Below are positions 1-8,521 of a DNA stretch of 64,000 nucleotides, piece after piece (within the stretch, counting starts at the first letter, position 1; each line of letters opens with the position of its first letter). The translations under genes were made by a program, and so were the position numbers. The notes under the pieces are model-generated. The model had not been told where the DNA came from. It ran no database searches and saw only the letters and a program-made list of their open reading frames with translations. Source of the stretch: Deltaproteobacteria bacterium (GTDB lineage Bacteria; Desulfobacterota; GWC2-55-46); the NCBI GenBank assembly GCA_015075075.1, contig JABTVA010000010.1:44158-108157 (forward strand), in the 5' to 3' direction.

Positions 1-167
1 AGGGCGTTTGCGGCTTCCATCCTGGCCATCGCCCGCCCTTCCCCCCTTGTTTCCATGAAGTTGTACAGTGAAAACCCCATTAAAAGAAGCGCAAGCAGGC
101 TGACCGTTCCGGTCAGAAATGCCTTTATGCTCATGTCCTTGAAAAACTTACGAATTAACCGCATCAT
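1..167 (-). CDS. Probable chemoreceptor (MCP), N-terminal fragment
   Basis: Only the N-terminus lies in the window; the gene runs off the left edge. The 55 visible residues begin with a short basic tail (MMRLIRKFFKDM), followed by one hydrophobic helix at about residues 16-37 that leads into a periplasmic segment. This layout is usual for methyl-accepting chemotaxis proteins and some sensor kinases. A near-consensus sigma-28 promoter at 229-255 points at it, which favours a chemoreceptor. A GAGGGAGGG ribosome site precedes the ATG at 167; an ATG one codon later is equally possible. No ligand or signalling domain is visible, so the identity is inferred from layout and promoter. Confidence 0.55.
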   Translation of the reverse strand, partial: MMRLIRKFFKDMSIKAFLTGTVSLLALLLMGFSLYNFMETRGEGRAMARMEAANA

Positions 168-228
168 CCCTCCCTCACTCGTCAGCAATTCCGCCCTGAT
201 GCATGCCTGATTCAACGGGTTGATTTAT

Positions 229-255
229 ATATCGGCTAAAGTATTTAGAACTTTA
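229..255 (-). promoter_or_regulatory. Sigma-28 (FliA) type promoter
   Basis: Read on the minus strand the sequence is TAAAGTTC, 11 bases, GCCGATAT. The flagellar sigma-28 consensus is TAAAGTTT-N11-GCCGATAA, so 14 of 16 bases match at exact spacing. It sits about 60 bases upstream of the truncated gene at 1-167. Confidence 0.75.
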
Positions 256-372
256 TAGGCCAAAAGGATGAGGCCGAAATCAACCGCGGGCTGTCAGGAT
301 TGAAAGTCCCGGCGTATCTTTTTATGTGTCTTATGAAGTTCAGGGCCGTTCGGTGGTCAGGGAGGGACGGCT

Positions 373-397
373 ATGGCCCGCCTTGAAGGCGGGCCAT
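373..397 (-). terminator. Perfect 10-bp hairpin downstream of the small gene at 435-689
   Basis: ATGGCCCGCC and GGCGGGCCAT form a perfect 10-bp stem around a 5-base loop, just after the stop of the minus-strand gene. There is no clear U-tract, so this is a possible rather than certain intrinsic terminator. Confidence 0.4.
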
Positions 398-434
398 TAC
401 CGGAAGCCGTTTAAGCTACTGCGGAAAAAAGCGC

Positions 435-689
435 TTAATGGAAGGACCTTATCTGGTCGGGCGAGAACTTGTCGACCTGGATGACCTTTGCCTTGTCCCT
501 CACGAAGTCGGGGATCAACTGCTTGACCTCTGATTCGTTCTTCGCGTCGACTATGGCATAGGCCGTGTGGTCGCCCTTGCTGCAGCCCCAGTAGAAGTTG
601 TCGAGGGTCTTTTCGCCCTTTGCGAGTATCCCGTCCATCTCCCTTGCGCATTCTTCCTTCGTATGAGGTGATTCTATGAGATATTTCAT
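435..689 (-). CDS. Small conserved protein, likely ferredoxin-like dimeric alpha/beta fold
   Basis: An 84-residue cytoplasmic protein with an excellent ribosome site (AAGGAGG, seven bases before the ATG). The sequence starts MKYLIESPHTKEEC and ends DKFSPDQIRSFH, with a central GDHTAYAIVDA strand. Alternating strand-helix-strand segments and the length resemble small dimeric alpha/beta-barrel proteins. I recall similar short hypothetical proteins from Geobacter-type genomes but cannot name a function. It is monocistronic, with a hairpin after the stop. A TTGACT element about 50-60 bases upstream could be its -35 box. Confidence 0.75.
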   Translation of the reverse strand: MKYLIESPHTKEECAREMDGILAKGEKTLDNFYWGCSKGDHTAYAIVDAKNESEVKQLIPDFVRDKAKVIQVDKFSPDQIRSFH

Positions 690-937
690 GGCCTAACCTC
701 CTTATAGAGAACATATTTAATTCTTTATGCTGAATCGCGAAAAGTCAACTTGCGAGGCTTCCGGCCCGTATGGACGCGCCCTGCATGCAAGTCATTGGGG
801 TGTCATGCGTCGGAACCGCCCTCTTCCGCCCGTAAGGTTTTGAATTGAAACGGATACTTCTGCTGTGTTAGAGTTCATTCAGGATAAAATCTTATGAAAA
901 ATCCGATAACGGACGGGTTTTCCCGGGCAGTTTGCAG

Positions 938-2638
938 ATGAAATCAGGTCTCAAGGCAAGCCACATACTTATCGTATCCCTTGCGGCCGTGCTGCCGCTC
1001 CTCCCTTTCGTTGACAAGGCCTTCCACATAGACGACACGCTCTTTATCTGGACCGCCAGGCAGATACTCGAACGACCCTGGGACTTCTACGGCTTTACCG
1101 GGAACTGGTTCAGCTCTGAAAACACCGCGCATACGTTCATAAAGAACCCTCCGCTTACGAGCTATTACATAGCTTTCATAGCCCTTTTCACCGGGTTTTC
1201 CGAGCGGGCGCTCCACATCGCTTTCCTTGTCCCGGCGCTTTTTGCCGCGCTCGGCACCTATGTGCTGGCGTTCCGTTTCACAAGGATGCCCCTGGCTGCG
1301 GCTCTCGCGGCGGTCGCGACCCCGGCCTTCCTCGTCTCCTCGACGAATATCATGTGCGACGTGATGCTCCTTGCCTTCTGGAACTGGGCCATGTTCTTCT
1401 GGATAAGGGGGCTCGATAAGGGCAGGGGCCTTGACCTCGCAATAGGCGGCTTCCTTATCGCACTTGCCGCGCTCACGAAATACTTCGGGGTGAGCCTTAT
1501 ACCTCTCTTTGCGGCCTATTCCGTATTCCAGGGAAAGAAGGGCTTGAAGGCGCTCGCGTATCTCCTCATACCGGTTGCCGCGCTCGCGGGGTATCAGTTT
1601 TACACGCAGTACATGTACGGGAGGGGGCTCCTTTTCGACGCCGCGGACTATGCGACCGGCATAAAGGTCTTTAGCGCCATGCCGCAGCATGAAAGGGTCT
1701 TTACAGGCGTTGTTTTCGCAGGCGGCTCCATAATAGCGGCCCTTTTCCTCATCCCCTCGCTATTCGGCTTGAGGGCGGTCGCGGCGGGCATCGCGCTTGC
1801 CGCAGCCGGGGCAGCGTACGCATACCTCAAGGGCTCGTTCGAGGAAGAGGATATCGTCCTCTTCAAGCCAGCTTTCGGCTGGGGCTTTATCGCGCAGATG
1901 GCGGTCTACTGGGCTGCGGGTGCCGGGGTGCTCTTCCTTGCCGTATCAGATTTTATGAAAAGGAAGGACGCAGGTTCGGTACTTCTCCTCTTGTGGGTGG
2001 CCGGGACCTTTTTCTTCGCGGTCTTCGTAAACTGGTCCATAAACGTCAGGTCGATACTGCCGATGGTCCCGGCGGTTTCCATCCTTATAATGAGGGCGGC
2101 CGAGGGGAGGGGCGCGCTCAGGGCATATTTGCCGGTAATCCCCGCGTTCGCCTTCTCTTTTTTCATAACCCAGGCCGATTACAATTTCGCGAACAGCGCA
2201 AGGACCGCCGCCAGGCTCATCTCGGACGGGTATTCCGGGGAAGGGGCGCTCTGGTTCCAGGGGCATTGGGGCTTCCAGTATTACATGGAGAGCGCGGGCG
2301 CGGTCCCGATAGACACGAAGGGGAGCGTAATAAGAAAAGGAAGCATGGTCGCGATTCCGTATAACAATTACGGCCTCAAGCGCTTCCCGGACCGGCTCGA
2401 CAAGACTGGCATGGTCGACAGCTTCCCGCCCCAGTACGTGGAGACCATGCCCCAGGGCGGGGGCGCCGGGTTCTACGCGCACCAGTGGGGCCCCATGCCG
2501 TTCATGCTCTTCCCTCCCAAGGGGGAGACCTATGTCGTATTCCGGATGAACGAGGACTGGGTCCTGCCGAGGGACCTCCTGGCCGAGGACATGCCGCAAA
2601 GGGCCGGTTTCCCGGTGAGGCCGCGCGGCACCCCCTGA
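938..2638 (+). CDS. GT39-family membrane glycosyltransferase, copy 1
   Basis: A 566-residue polytopic membrane protein of the GT-C / dolichyl-phosphate-mannose transferase (ArnT/PMT, GT39) type. The acidic pair in HIDDTLF after the first membrane segment is the typical catalytic position. It is followed by about ten hydrophobic helices and a C-terminal periplasmic region with a WFQGHWGFQYYME block. Such enzymes move a sugar from a polyprenyl-phosphate carrier onto lipid or protein acceptors on the periplasmic side. I chose the ATG at 938 because it aligns with the start of the paralogue downstream; a TTG two codons earlier is possible. The ribosome site is weak. The acceptor and sugar cannot be told from sequence. 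Confidence 0.8.
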   Translation: MKSGLKASHILIVSLAAVLPLLPFVDKAFHIDDTLFIWTARQILERPWDFYGFTGNWFSSENTAHTFIKNPPLTSYYIAFIALFTGFSERALHIAFLVPALFAALGTYVLAFRFTRMPLAAALAAVATPAFLVSSTNIMCDVMLLAFWNWAMFFWIRGLDKGRGLDLAIGGFLIALAALTKYFGVSLIPLFAAYSVFQGKKGLKALAYLLIPVAALAGYQFYTQYMYGRGLLFDAADYATGIKVFSAMPQHERVFTGVVFAGGSIIAALFLIPSLFGLRAVAAGIALAAAGAAYAYLKGSFEEEDIVLFKPAFGWGFIAQMAVYWAAGAGVLFLAVSDFMKRKDAGSVLLLLWVAGTFFFAVFVNWSINVRSILPMVPAVSILIMRAAEGRGALRAYLPVIPAFAFSFFITQADYNFANSARTAARLISDGYSGEGALWFQGHWGFQYYMESAGAVPIDTKGSVIRKGSMVAIPYNNYGLKRFPDRLDKTGMVDSFPPQYVETMPQGGGAGFYAHQWGPMPFMLFPPKGETYVVFRMNEDWVLPRDLLAEDMPQRAGFPVRPRGTP

Positions 2639-2743
2639 GAGTTTTCAGGCAGGCGCAATCAGTCGCCGATTACATGGTCTTTTTTGAATCGGAACAAAAG
2701 AGCGGGACTGAAATTTTAAAACAGGCGCCGGTTCCGGAGGCAA

Positions 2744-4396
2744 ATGAATACAGGTATCCGAAAAAGCCATCTGATAATAATATCTCTTGCGGCCGTCCTG
2801 CCGCTACTTCCTTTCCTTGACAAGGCCTTTCATGTGGACGATACGCTCTTTGTCTGGACCGCGAGGCAGATACTCGAGAACCCGTGGGATTTCTACGGCT
2901 TCACCGGTAACTGGTGGAGCTATGAGAGCGCCGCGCATGATTTCATAAAGAACCCTCCGCTTACGAGCTATTACATTGCATTTATAGCCCTTTTCACGGG
3001 CTTTTCCGAAAGGGCGCTCCACATCGCTTTTCTTATCCCGGCGCTCTTTGCCGCGCTCGGCGCCTATGTGCTGGCGCTCCGTTTTACTAAAATGCCTTTG
3101 GCTGCCGCGCTTGCGGCTGTAGCTACCCCCGCCTTTCTCGTATCCTCGACCAGCCTGATGTGCGATGTGATGCTCCTTGCATTCTGGAACTGGGCCATGT
3201 TCTTCTGGATACGGGGGCTCGATAAGGGCAGGGGCCTTGACCTCGCTATCGGCGGCTTTCTTATAGCGCTCGCCGCGCTCACGAAATACTTCGGGGTGAG
3301 CCTCATACCTCTTCTTCTGGTCTATTCATTATTCCGCGGAAAGAAGGGCATCAAGGCGCTCGTATATCTCGTTATCCCGGTTGCAGCGCTCATAGGGTAT
3401 CAGTCCTACACGCATTTCATGTACGGGAGGGGTCTGCTCCTCGATGCCGCCGGCTATGCGACCGGCGCTACTGGCGGCAGCAGGGGGATTACCGCGGAGA
3501 AGACCTTCATCGGGGTCGTCTTTACCGGCGGCTCCGTAATAATGGCCTTATTCCTCCTCCCTTCAGTCCTGGGCCTGAGGGCCGTCCTCACAGGCCTCGC
3601 GCTTGCCGGGGCCGGGGCCGCGTATGTCTACGGAAAGGGCATGATAGGCGGCATAGCCCTTTTCGAGCCGGGATTCGGTTGGGGCTATATAGCGCAGATC
3701 GCGGCTTATTGGGCTGCCGGGGCCGGCATACTCCTGCTTGCAATATCAGACCTCGTTAAGAGAAGGGACGCGGCCTCGGCCCTTCTTTTCCTGTGGGTTG
3801 CAGGCACCTTCGTTTTTGCGGTATTCGTCAACTGGACGATAAACGCCCGGTCAATACTGCCGATGGTGCCTGCCGCCGCAATCCTCGCCATGAGGGCGGC
3901 CGAGGGAAAAAACCTTGCGAGGGTGTATCTCCCCCTTGTCCCCGCGCTCGCCATCTCATTTTTTGTCGCCTGGGCGGATTACGGTTTTGCCGAGAACGCC
4001 AGGGCAGCTGCCAGGTCCATCTCGGATAAATATTCCGGCATGGGGAAGCTCTGGTTCCAGGGGCACTGGGGTTTCCAGTATTACATGGAAAAGAAGGGCG
4101 CGTTCCCCATAGACGTAAGGAAGAGCACCGTGGCCGGAGGGAGCCTCCTTGCGTTCCCGCTTACTAATAGCGGGCTCAGGACCTTCCCCGACGGCCTCGA
4201 CAGGATGCTCCTGGACGAATACATTTTCCCGGCGGAGCTTTTGGCCACAACGGCCTCGGGGACCGGCGCGGGCTTTTACTCCAGCCTCTGGGGCCCGGTG
4301 CCCTTCATGCTCTTCCCCCCGAGGGCCGAGACCTACATGGTCTTCTACATGAGGGAGGACTGGTTCATTCCCGGGGATTTCCTCCTTCCTCAATAG
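2744..4396 (+). CDS. GT39-family membrane glycosyltransferase, copy 2
   Basis: A 550-residue tandem paralogue of the preceding gene. Long stretches are nearly identical, especially the first 200 residues, where the DNA too is close (for example around 2944-3020 against 1138-1214). Identity falls off in the middle loop and the C-terminus, which ends in a different tail. The acidic catalytic pair is kept (HVDDTLF). A CCGGAGG ribosome site lies just before the ATG. The duplication is recent enough for high DNA identity, yet the C-terminal periplasmic domains have drifted, which suggests different acceptors or sugars. The two copies are 105 bases apart and probably co-transcribed. Confidence 0.8.
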   Translation: MNTGIRKSHLIIISLAAVLPLLPFLDKAFHVDDTLFVWTARQILENPWDFYGFTGNWWSYESAAHDFIKNPPLTSYYIAFIALFTGFSERALHIAFLIPALFAALGAYVLALRFTKMPLAAALAAVATPAFLVSSTSLMCDVMLLAFWNWAMFFWIRGLDKGRGLDLAIGGFLIALAALTKYFGVSLIPLLLVYSLFRGKKGIKALVYLVIPVAALIGYQSYTHFMYGRGLLLDAAGYATGATGGSRGITAEKTFIGVVFTGGSVIMALFLLPSVLGLRAVLTGLALAGAGAAYVYGKGMIGGIALFEPGFGWGYIAQIAAYWAAGAGILLLAISDLVKRRDAASALLFLWVAGTFVFAVFVNWTINARSILPMVPAAAILAMRAAEGKNLARVYLPLVPALAISFFVAWADYGFAENARAAARSISDKYSGMGKLWFQGHWGFQYYMEKKGAFPIDVRKSTVAGGSLLAFPLTNSGLRTFPDGLDRMLLDEYIFPAELLATTASGTGAGFYSSLWGPVPFMLFPPRAETYMVFYMREDWFIPGDFLLPQ

Positions 4397-4430
4397 GCGG
4401 CGCTCACTTATTTTGTCCGTTCCCGCCGGG

Positions 4431-4436
4431 TATAAT
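4431..4436 (+). promoter_or_regulatory. -10 box exactly six bases before an ATG (leaderless candidate)
   Basis: A perfect TATAAT is followed by CTATTC and then the ATG at 4443, which places +1 on the start codon itself. No Shine-Dalgarno sequence lies in front of the gene, and the -35 region is weak. Confidence 0.5.
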
Positions 4437-4442
4437 CTATTC

Positions 4443-4799
4443 ATGAGGATATGGGACGTCCCGCCCGAGCTCCTTTGCGACAGGCACCTTCTCGGCGAGC
4501 ACAACGAGGCGCACGCGCTCTGGAGCATAATAATAAACGGCCTCAAGGGGTTCTCAAACCACCCGGAGACCGCCCGGTGGCGGGGGAAGCTCAGGGCCCT
4601 TTATCTGAGGCACGAGGCGGACGCCAGCGAAATGGAGCGGAGGGGCTTCAGGCACCGGAGCCCGCTCGACGAGGCCCTCGCGACCGGCAAGGCGGTCCAG
4701 GACGAGCTCAAGGACCCGATAGAGGCGCAGGAGAGGCTCCTTTCTGAACGGGACCAGGACTGCGCCGAAAAGATACTAAGAAGCAAGCGGCGGACATGA
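4443..4799 (+). CDS. Pyrimidine-dimer DNA glycosylase / endonuclease V family protein
   Basis: A 118-residue protein beginning MRIWDVPPELLCDRHLLGEH. I recognise the bacterial branch of the Pyr_excise (T4 endonuclease V-like) family from the N-terminal HLLGEHNEAHALW block, the NHPETARW block and LYLRHEADASEMERRG. Family members cut the glycosidic bond at UV-induced pyrimidine dimers through an N-terminal alpha-amino group and a conserved Glu. There is no ribosome site; a TATAAT box sits six bases upstream, so translation may be leaderless. It stands alone between the glycosyltransferases and the cytochrome operon. Confidence 0.75.
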   Translation: MRIWDVPPELLCDRHLLGEHNEAHALWSIIINGLKGFSNHPETARWRGKLRALYLRHEADASEMERRGFRHRSPLDEALATGKAVQDELKDPIEAQERLLSERDQDCAEKILRSKRRT

Positions 4800-4824
4800 A
4801 ACCGCTGTACCTTCCCGGCCCCGT

Positions 4825-4853
4825 TTGACAAATCAGCCTGTATCTGATATTCA
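4825..4853 (+). promoter_or_regulatory. Sigma-70-like promoter upstream of the multihaem cytochrome operon
   Basis: TTGACA, 17 bases, TATTCA. It lies in the 237-base gap before the cytochrome gene at 5037 and implies a leader of about 175 bases. I see no riboswitch in that leader. Confidence 0.5.
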
Positions 4854-5036
4854 ATACTCAACCTGTTCTTCCTGACCCGGGACCGTTCAGTTCCCCATCA
4901 CGACAATTCCGCGGAAACATCCCGTCCAGTTCAAATCCAGGCACCCTGACAGGGCTCTCTCGCTATTTATTACGGAGTAGTCTGCGTCGCATGGGGCAGA
5001 TGCGCCCAAATCATACGCAGAAGAAAAGGGGGAGAG

Positions 5037-5975
5037 ATGAAAAGAGGTTTTTTGATCCTGCCTCTCGGCCTTGCGGTATTCCTTTTCCTGGCCCAGGCTG
5101 CCATATCCGCCTCCGGGCCGGACTGGGGGCGGCTGAATCCCGCGCAGAAGGACGCGGCCTTCGTGGGCGACAGGTCGGTTTGCGCAAACTGCCATCCGCA
5201 ATACGTCGAAAGCTACGCCGAGACCCGGCACGGCAAGGTGTTCCCGCACCGGGGCGGCAACGACTGCGAGTCGTGCCACGGCCCCGCCGGCAAGCACGTG
5301 GAGGTGCCTTCAAGGGAGCACATCTTCTCGTTCAAGGACCGCTCGATAAGGCCTGAGAAGAAGAACGGGGTATGCCTGAGCTGCCACGAGAAAGGCATAA
5401 GGATGCACTGGAAGGGGAGCTCGCACGACGTGGCTAACCTCACGTGCAACTCATGCCATTACGTGATGGAGAGAAGGAGCCCCAAAAACCTTTTCGTCAA
5501 CGAAGACTCGAAAAAGGCCTGCTTCCAGTGCCATAAGGAAAGGAGGGCCCAGCTCCAGAGGTCCTCCCACATGCCGCTGCGCGAAGGGCTCATGGACTGC
5601 GCTACTTGCCATAACCCGCACGGCGGCCCGGGGCCGAGCCTCCTCAAGACCGCCTCGGTGAACGAGACCTTCTACCAGTGCCATGCCGAGAAGCGCGGCC
5701 CGCTACTCTGGGAGCACCCGCCCGTGAGGGAGAACTGCGCGAACTGCCACGACCCGCACGGGTCCAACCACGAATCTCTCCTCAAGATGAGAGCCCCGTT
5801 CCTGTGCCAGTCTTGCCATACAGGGGCAGGTCATCCGAGCAACATCTACGACGGTAGCAAGATAGTGGGCGGGGCCGGGTCGGTCGACCAGAGACTGCTC
5901 GGAAAGGCCTGCTTCAACTGCCACACGCAGGTGCACGGCTCAAACCACCCTTCGGGGCCGAGGTTCCAGAGATAG
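5037..5975 (+). CDS. MtrA/DmsE-family periplasmic decahaem-type cytochrome c with one degenerate haem site
   Basis: A 312-residue exported cytochrome with a signal peptide of about 25 residues. CXXCH motifs occur at residues 49, 77, 113, 137, 162, 188, 234, 257 and 292. A tenth at 212-216 reads FYQCH, so the first cysteine is replaced by Phe (codon TTC at 5670-5672, one base from TGC). Motif order and spacing match the MtrA/DmsE family, which carries electrons through an outer-membrane barrel. The partner barrel gene follows 67 bases downstream. The family has ten haems; this copy would have nine normal attachments and one single-Cys site, unless the base is a sequence error. Ribosome site: GGGGGAGAG before the ATG. 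Confidence 0.9.
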   Translation: MKRGFLILPLGLAVFLFLAQAAISASGPDWGRLNPAQKDAAFVGDRSVCANCHPQYVESYAETRHGKVFPHRGGNDCESCHGPAGKHVEVPSREHIFSFKDRSIRPEKKNGVCLSCHEKGIRMHWKGSSHDVANLTCNSCHYVMERRSPKNLFVNEDSKKACFQCHKERRAQLQRSSHMPLREGLMDCATCHNPHGGPGPSLLKTASVNETFYQCHAEKRGPLLWEHPPVRENCANCHDPHGSNHESLLKMRAPFLCQSCHTGAGHPSNIYDGSKIVGGAGSVDQRLLGKACFNCHTQVHGSNHPSGPRFQR

Positions 5976-6042
5976 CCAGACCCATCATGACCTCCATCCG
6001 CGTGAAATCGATTCCAATATGCCTCACAAGCAAGGAGGATAT

Positions 6043-8226
6043 ATGAAGAGGAAACTTGGGTTGCTGGTCCTGGCGCTTGCGGCGCTCGGGTGGCCCGCGC
6101 CCTCTCTGGCGGAGGACGGGCTCGGCGGGAGCCTGACCTTCGGAGGGGGTTTTCTCGACGCGAAGGCCGAGTCGTTCAAGCTGGGCGAGTATACAGGCCT
6201 CTCGAAGGACAAGGCCTTTCTCCTGGCCGCGGCCGACCTGAGCTACGGCCAGGGCGCGTATTACCTCGACTTCGGGGCCTCTGACCTCGGGCTCGACAAC
6301 AGGCGGGCTTATGCCGAGGCCGGGCGGCTCGGAGCGTACAGGTTATTCGCTGAGTTTTCCCAAACGCCAAAGCTCATCTCGAACAACAGCAAGACCATCT
6401 TCACGGGAGAAGGGACTTCGAGGCTTACGCTCCCGTCCGGTTTCACAAGGGGTTCCCAGACCACCGATTTCAGCAACCTGGACACTTACAGGCGGGATGT
6501 TAAGCTCGAATTGGAGAGGAAGTCAGGGAGGGCGGGCTACCACTCCTACATAGGCGACTACTCTGAAGTGTCGTTCTCAGTGGAAAGGGAGCATAAGGAC
6601 GGTTTGAAGTATATCGGAGGCACCCTCGGCACGACCGGAGGCAACACGCGCTCCGTGGGCCTGCCCGAGCCGATCGATTACGTGACCGACGTCGTCCGGG
6701 TCTCGGCGGCCCACACAAGGGACACTGCACAGGTCCAGTTCGATTATTACCTTTCCGTTTTCGACAACAATAAAGAGTCGATAGTCTGGGACAACCCGTT
6801 CGATGTTACAAACTACCCGACTACCGCGAGGACCTCGCTTCCGCCGGACAACATACATCAGAGGTTCAGCCTGTCGGGAGGCCTCGACCTGCCCTACAAT
6901 TCGCGAGTCTCGGCTGTTTTCGAGTACGGGATAATGAGGCAGGATGAGGACCTGCTGCCGTATTCGGAAAATTCGCTCAGCACCGTGACCGTGCCGGTGC
7001 CGAGGGCCACGGCGAAGGCCGAGATCGACACGACGCATCTGGCCCTCAACCTGTCGTCGAGGCCGGTCCAGGGCCTCGGGGTAAGAGCGGGATACCGGTA
7101 CTACAAGACAGACAACAAGCTTTCAAGGACCCTTTTCAGGTACGTGAGGAACGACATGGCCCAGGCACAGGAGGCGGAGGATTCGTCGCGAGCCCTCTAT
7201 TCCCTGCCCTATGACTACACCCAGAACCAGTTCAAGCTCGACGCCTCATACTACCTCTTCAAGGGCACGACAGCAAGGGTCGGGTATGCCCGCGACGTAA
7301 TCGAGAGGGATTACAGGGAGGTGAACAAGACAAAAGAGGACGCGTACAAGCTGGCCCTCGGCACCACGCTCGTCCCGTACACGACCGCGGGGGTCGATTA
7401 CCTCAAGGCGAAAAGGAAGGCGTCGGACGCGTATGACGACTGGAAGATATACAGCGTCTACCACACTCAGGAGTATATAGATACCGTCTCGAGCACCATT
7501 CGATTCGACAACCTGCCGGAGTCCAGGAAATTCGACATCGCGGACAGGGAAAGGGAGCGCATCGGAGCAAACTTTGCCGTGAGCCCCACGTACAACTCGG
7601 CTGTGTCCCTTTTCTACAGCTACGGCAAGGACGACTTCGACAAGTCCCTGATAGGGCTCAGGCACAGCAGGACCAGGAGCATCACCGTGGACGGCTCGCT
7701 GGCTCCTGCAGATATTGCAACGGTCTACGCCTTTTATACCAGGGAGATGACCGAGTCCAGGCAGAACGGAAGGCAGTACAGCAGCGCGGCCAAAGCCACT
7801 CAGTTTGACGATGAGACCAGAAACTGGTCCGCGTTTCACGACGAGAATGTAGACACTTTCGGCGTGGGCGCGAGGATAGACCTCCTCGAAAAAAAAGCTA
7901 GCGTAAATATCGACTACACGTACTCCCAGAGCGACACCGGCATTACCTTCTTTGCCGGAAGCGGCATAGCAACGTCAACGAGCCCCGCCGACCTGCCGGA
8001 GCTCAAGACAAGGCTCAAGACCTTGAGCCTCAACGGAAAGTACAGGCTGAGCGCCAACGTGAGCGTCGGCGCGGGATACAGGTACGATAATTACAAGTCG
8101 GACGACTGGGCCGTGGACAACTTTGAGCCGGCCTCGACCACCTTGCCCAATGTCCTTACGCTCGTGGGTCCTGTCTCCGATTACGAGGCCCATACGGGGA
8201 TGGTCTTCCTTACCTATTCGTTGTAG
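6043..8226 (+). CDS. MtrB/PioB-family outer-membrane beta-barrel porin
   Basis: A 727-residue protein with a signal peptide (cleavage likely after PSLAE) and then strand-rich sequence with alternating aromatic residues throughout. Family blocks include GLPEPIDYVTD, LPPDNIHQRFSLSGG and the YGIMRQDEDLLPYSEN region, all typical of MtrB/PioB porins that sheathe a decahaem cytochrome. I see no cysteine, so the N-terminal CxxC of Shewanella MtrB is absent. The start at 6043 is set by AAGGAGG at 6032-6038; an in-frame ATG at 6019 lies ahead of that site. It is co-transcribed with the cytochrome at 5037. No extracellular MtrC-type cytochrome lies nearby, as in PioAB-type conduits. Confidence 0.9.
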   Translation: MKRKLGLLVLALAALGWPAPSLAEDGLGGSLTFGGGFLDAKAESFKLGEYTGLSKDKAFLLAAADLSYGQGAYYLDFGASDLGLDNRRAYAEAGRLGAYRLFAEFSQTPKLISNNSKTIFTGEGTSRLTLPSGFTRGSQTTDFSNLDTYRRDVKLELERKSGRAGYHSYIGDYSEVSFSVEREHKDGLKYIGGTLGTTGGNTRSVGLPEPIDYVTDVVRVSAAHTRDTAQVQFDYYLSVFDNNKESIVWDNPFDVTNYPTTARTSLPPDNIHQRFSLSGGLDLPYNSRVSAVFEYGIMRQDEDLLPYSENSLSTVTVPVPRATAKAEIDTTHLALNLSSRPVQGLGVRAGYRYYKTDNKLSRTLFRYVRNDMAQAQEAEDSSRALYSLPYDYTQNQFKLDASYYLFKGTTARVGYARDVIERDYREVNKTKEDAYKLALGTTLVPYTTAGVDYLKAKRKASDAYDDWKIYSVYHTQEYIDTVSSTIRFDNLPESRKFDIADRERERIGANFAVSPTYNSAVSLFYSYGKDDFDKSLIGLRHSRTRSITVDGSLAPADIATVYAFYTREMTESRQNGRQYSSAAKATQFDDETRNWSAFHDENVDTFGVGARIDLLEKKASVNIDYTYSQSDTGITFFAGSGIATSTSPADLPELKTRLKTLSLNGKYRLSANVSVGAGYRYDNYKSDDWAVDNFEPASTTLPNVLTLVGPVSDYEAHTGMVFLTYSL

Positions 8227-8242
8227 GCAGGCTCAAGCTTTG

Positions 8243-8272
8243 GCCCGGGCGCGCAATTCGGCGCGCCCGGGC
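8243..8272. terminator. Perfect 12-bp hairpin between convergent genes
   Basis: GCCCGGGCGCGC pairs with GCGCGCCCGGGC around a six-base loop (AATTCG). It lies between the end of the porin gene (plus) and a small minus-strand gene, so it could terminate both. U-tracts are lacking. Confidence 0.55.
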
Positions 8273-8302
8273 AGTCCCGATATCATCAGGCATGGTAGTC
8301 AT

Positions 8303-8521
8303 TCACTCCTCCACGGCGACCTTTTCAGCCGAGTCAAGCACGGACCTGACCTCCGCAGGGATGTCCTCCCTGTTCGCGTCCACGAGGGAGGACAAAGCCG
8401 CCCTGTCCCTCTCCTTAAGCGCTTCCGAGAACTTGTCCGCTATCTCCCCTGAATGGACCGCGGGTGAGATGAGTACGGCCAGGGCCGCGAGAGCGGCCAC
8501 GGCAAAGACGGCTCTTCCCAT
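8303..8521 (-). CDS. Small secreted protein of unknown function
   Basis: A 72-residue protein with a clear signal peptide (MGRAVFAVAALAALAVLISP, cleavage near AVHSG), followed by about 45 mostly helical, charged residues ending EKVAVEE. The ribosome site AAAGGAGG precedes the ATG at 8521. It converges on the porin gene across a shared hairpin. I do not recognise the family. The mature part is too short for a catalytic domain; a periplasmic helper is possible but not supported. Confidence 0.6.
   Translation of the reverse strand: MGRAVFAVAALAALAVLISPAVHSGEIADKFSEALKERDRAALSSLVDANREDIPAEVRSVLDSAEKVAVEE

Noticed and set aside
4800..5036. Possible c-di-GMP (GEMM) riboswitch in the leader of the multihaem cytochrome operon
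   Set aside because: Such riboswitches often precede cytochrome genes in Geobacter, but I find neither the GCAAA core nor the paired arms of the GEMM motif here.
5037..8226. DMSO reductase operon (DmsE/DmsF naming)
   Set aside because: No molybdopterin catalytic subunit, iron-sulfur subunit or chaperone is nearby; the pair fits an MtrAB/PioAB conduit equally well, so I leave the reaction open.
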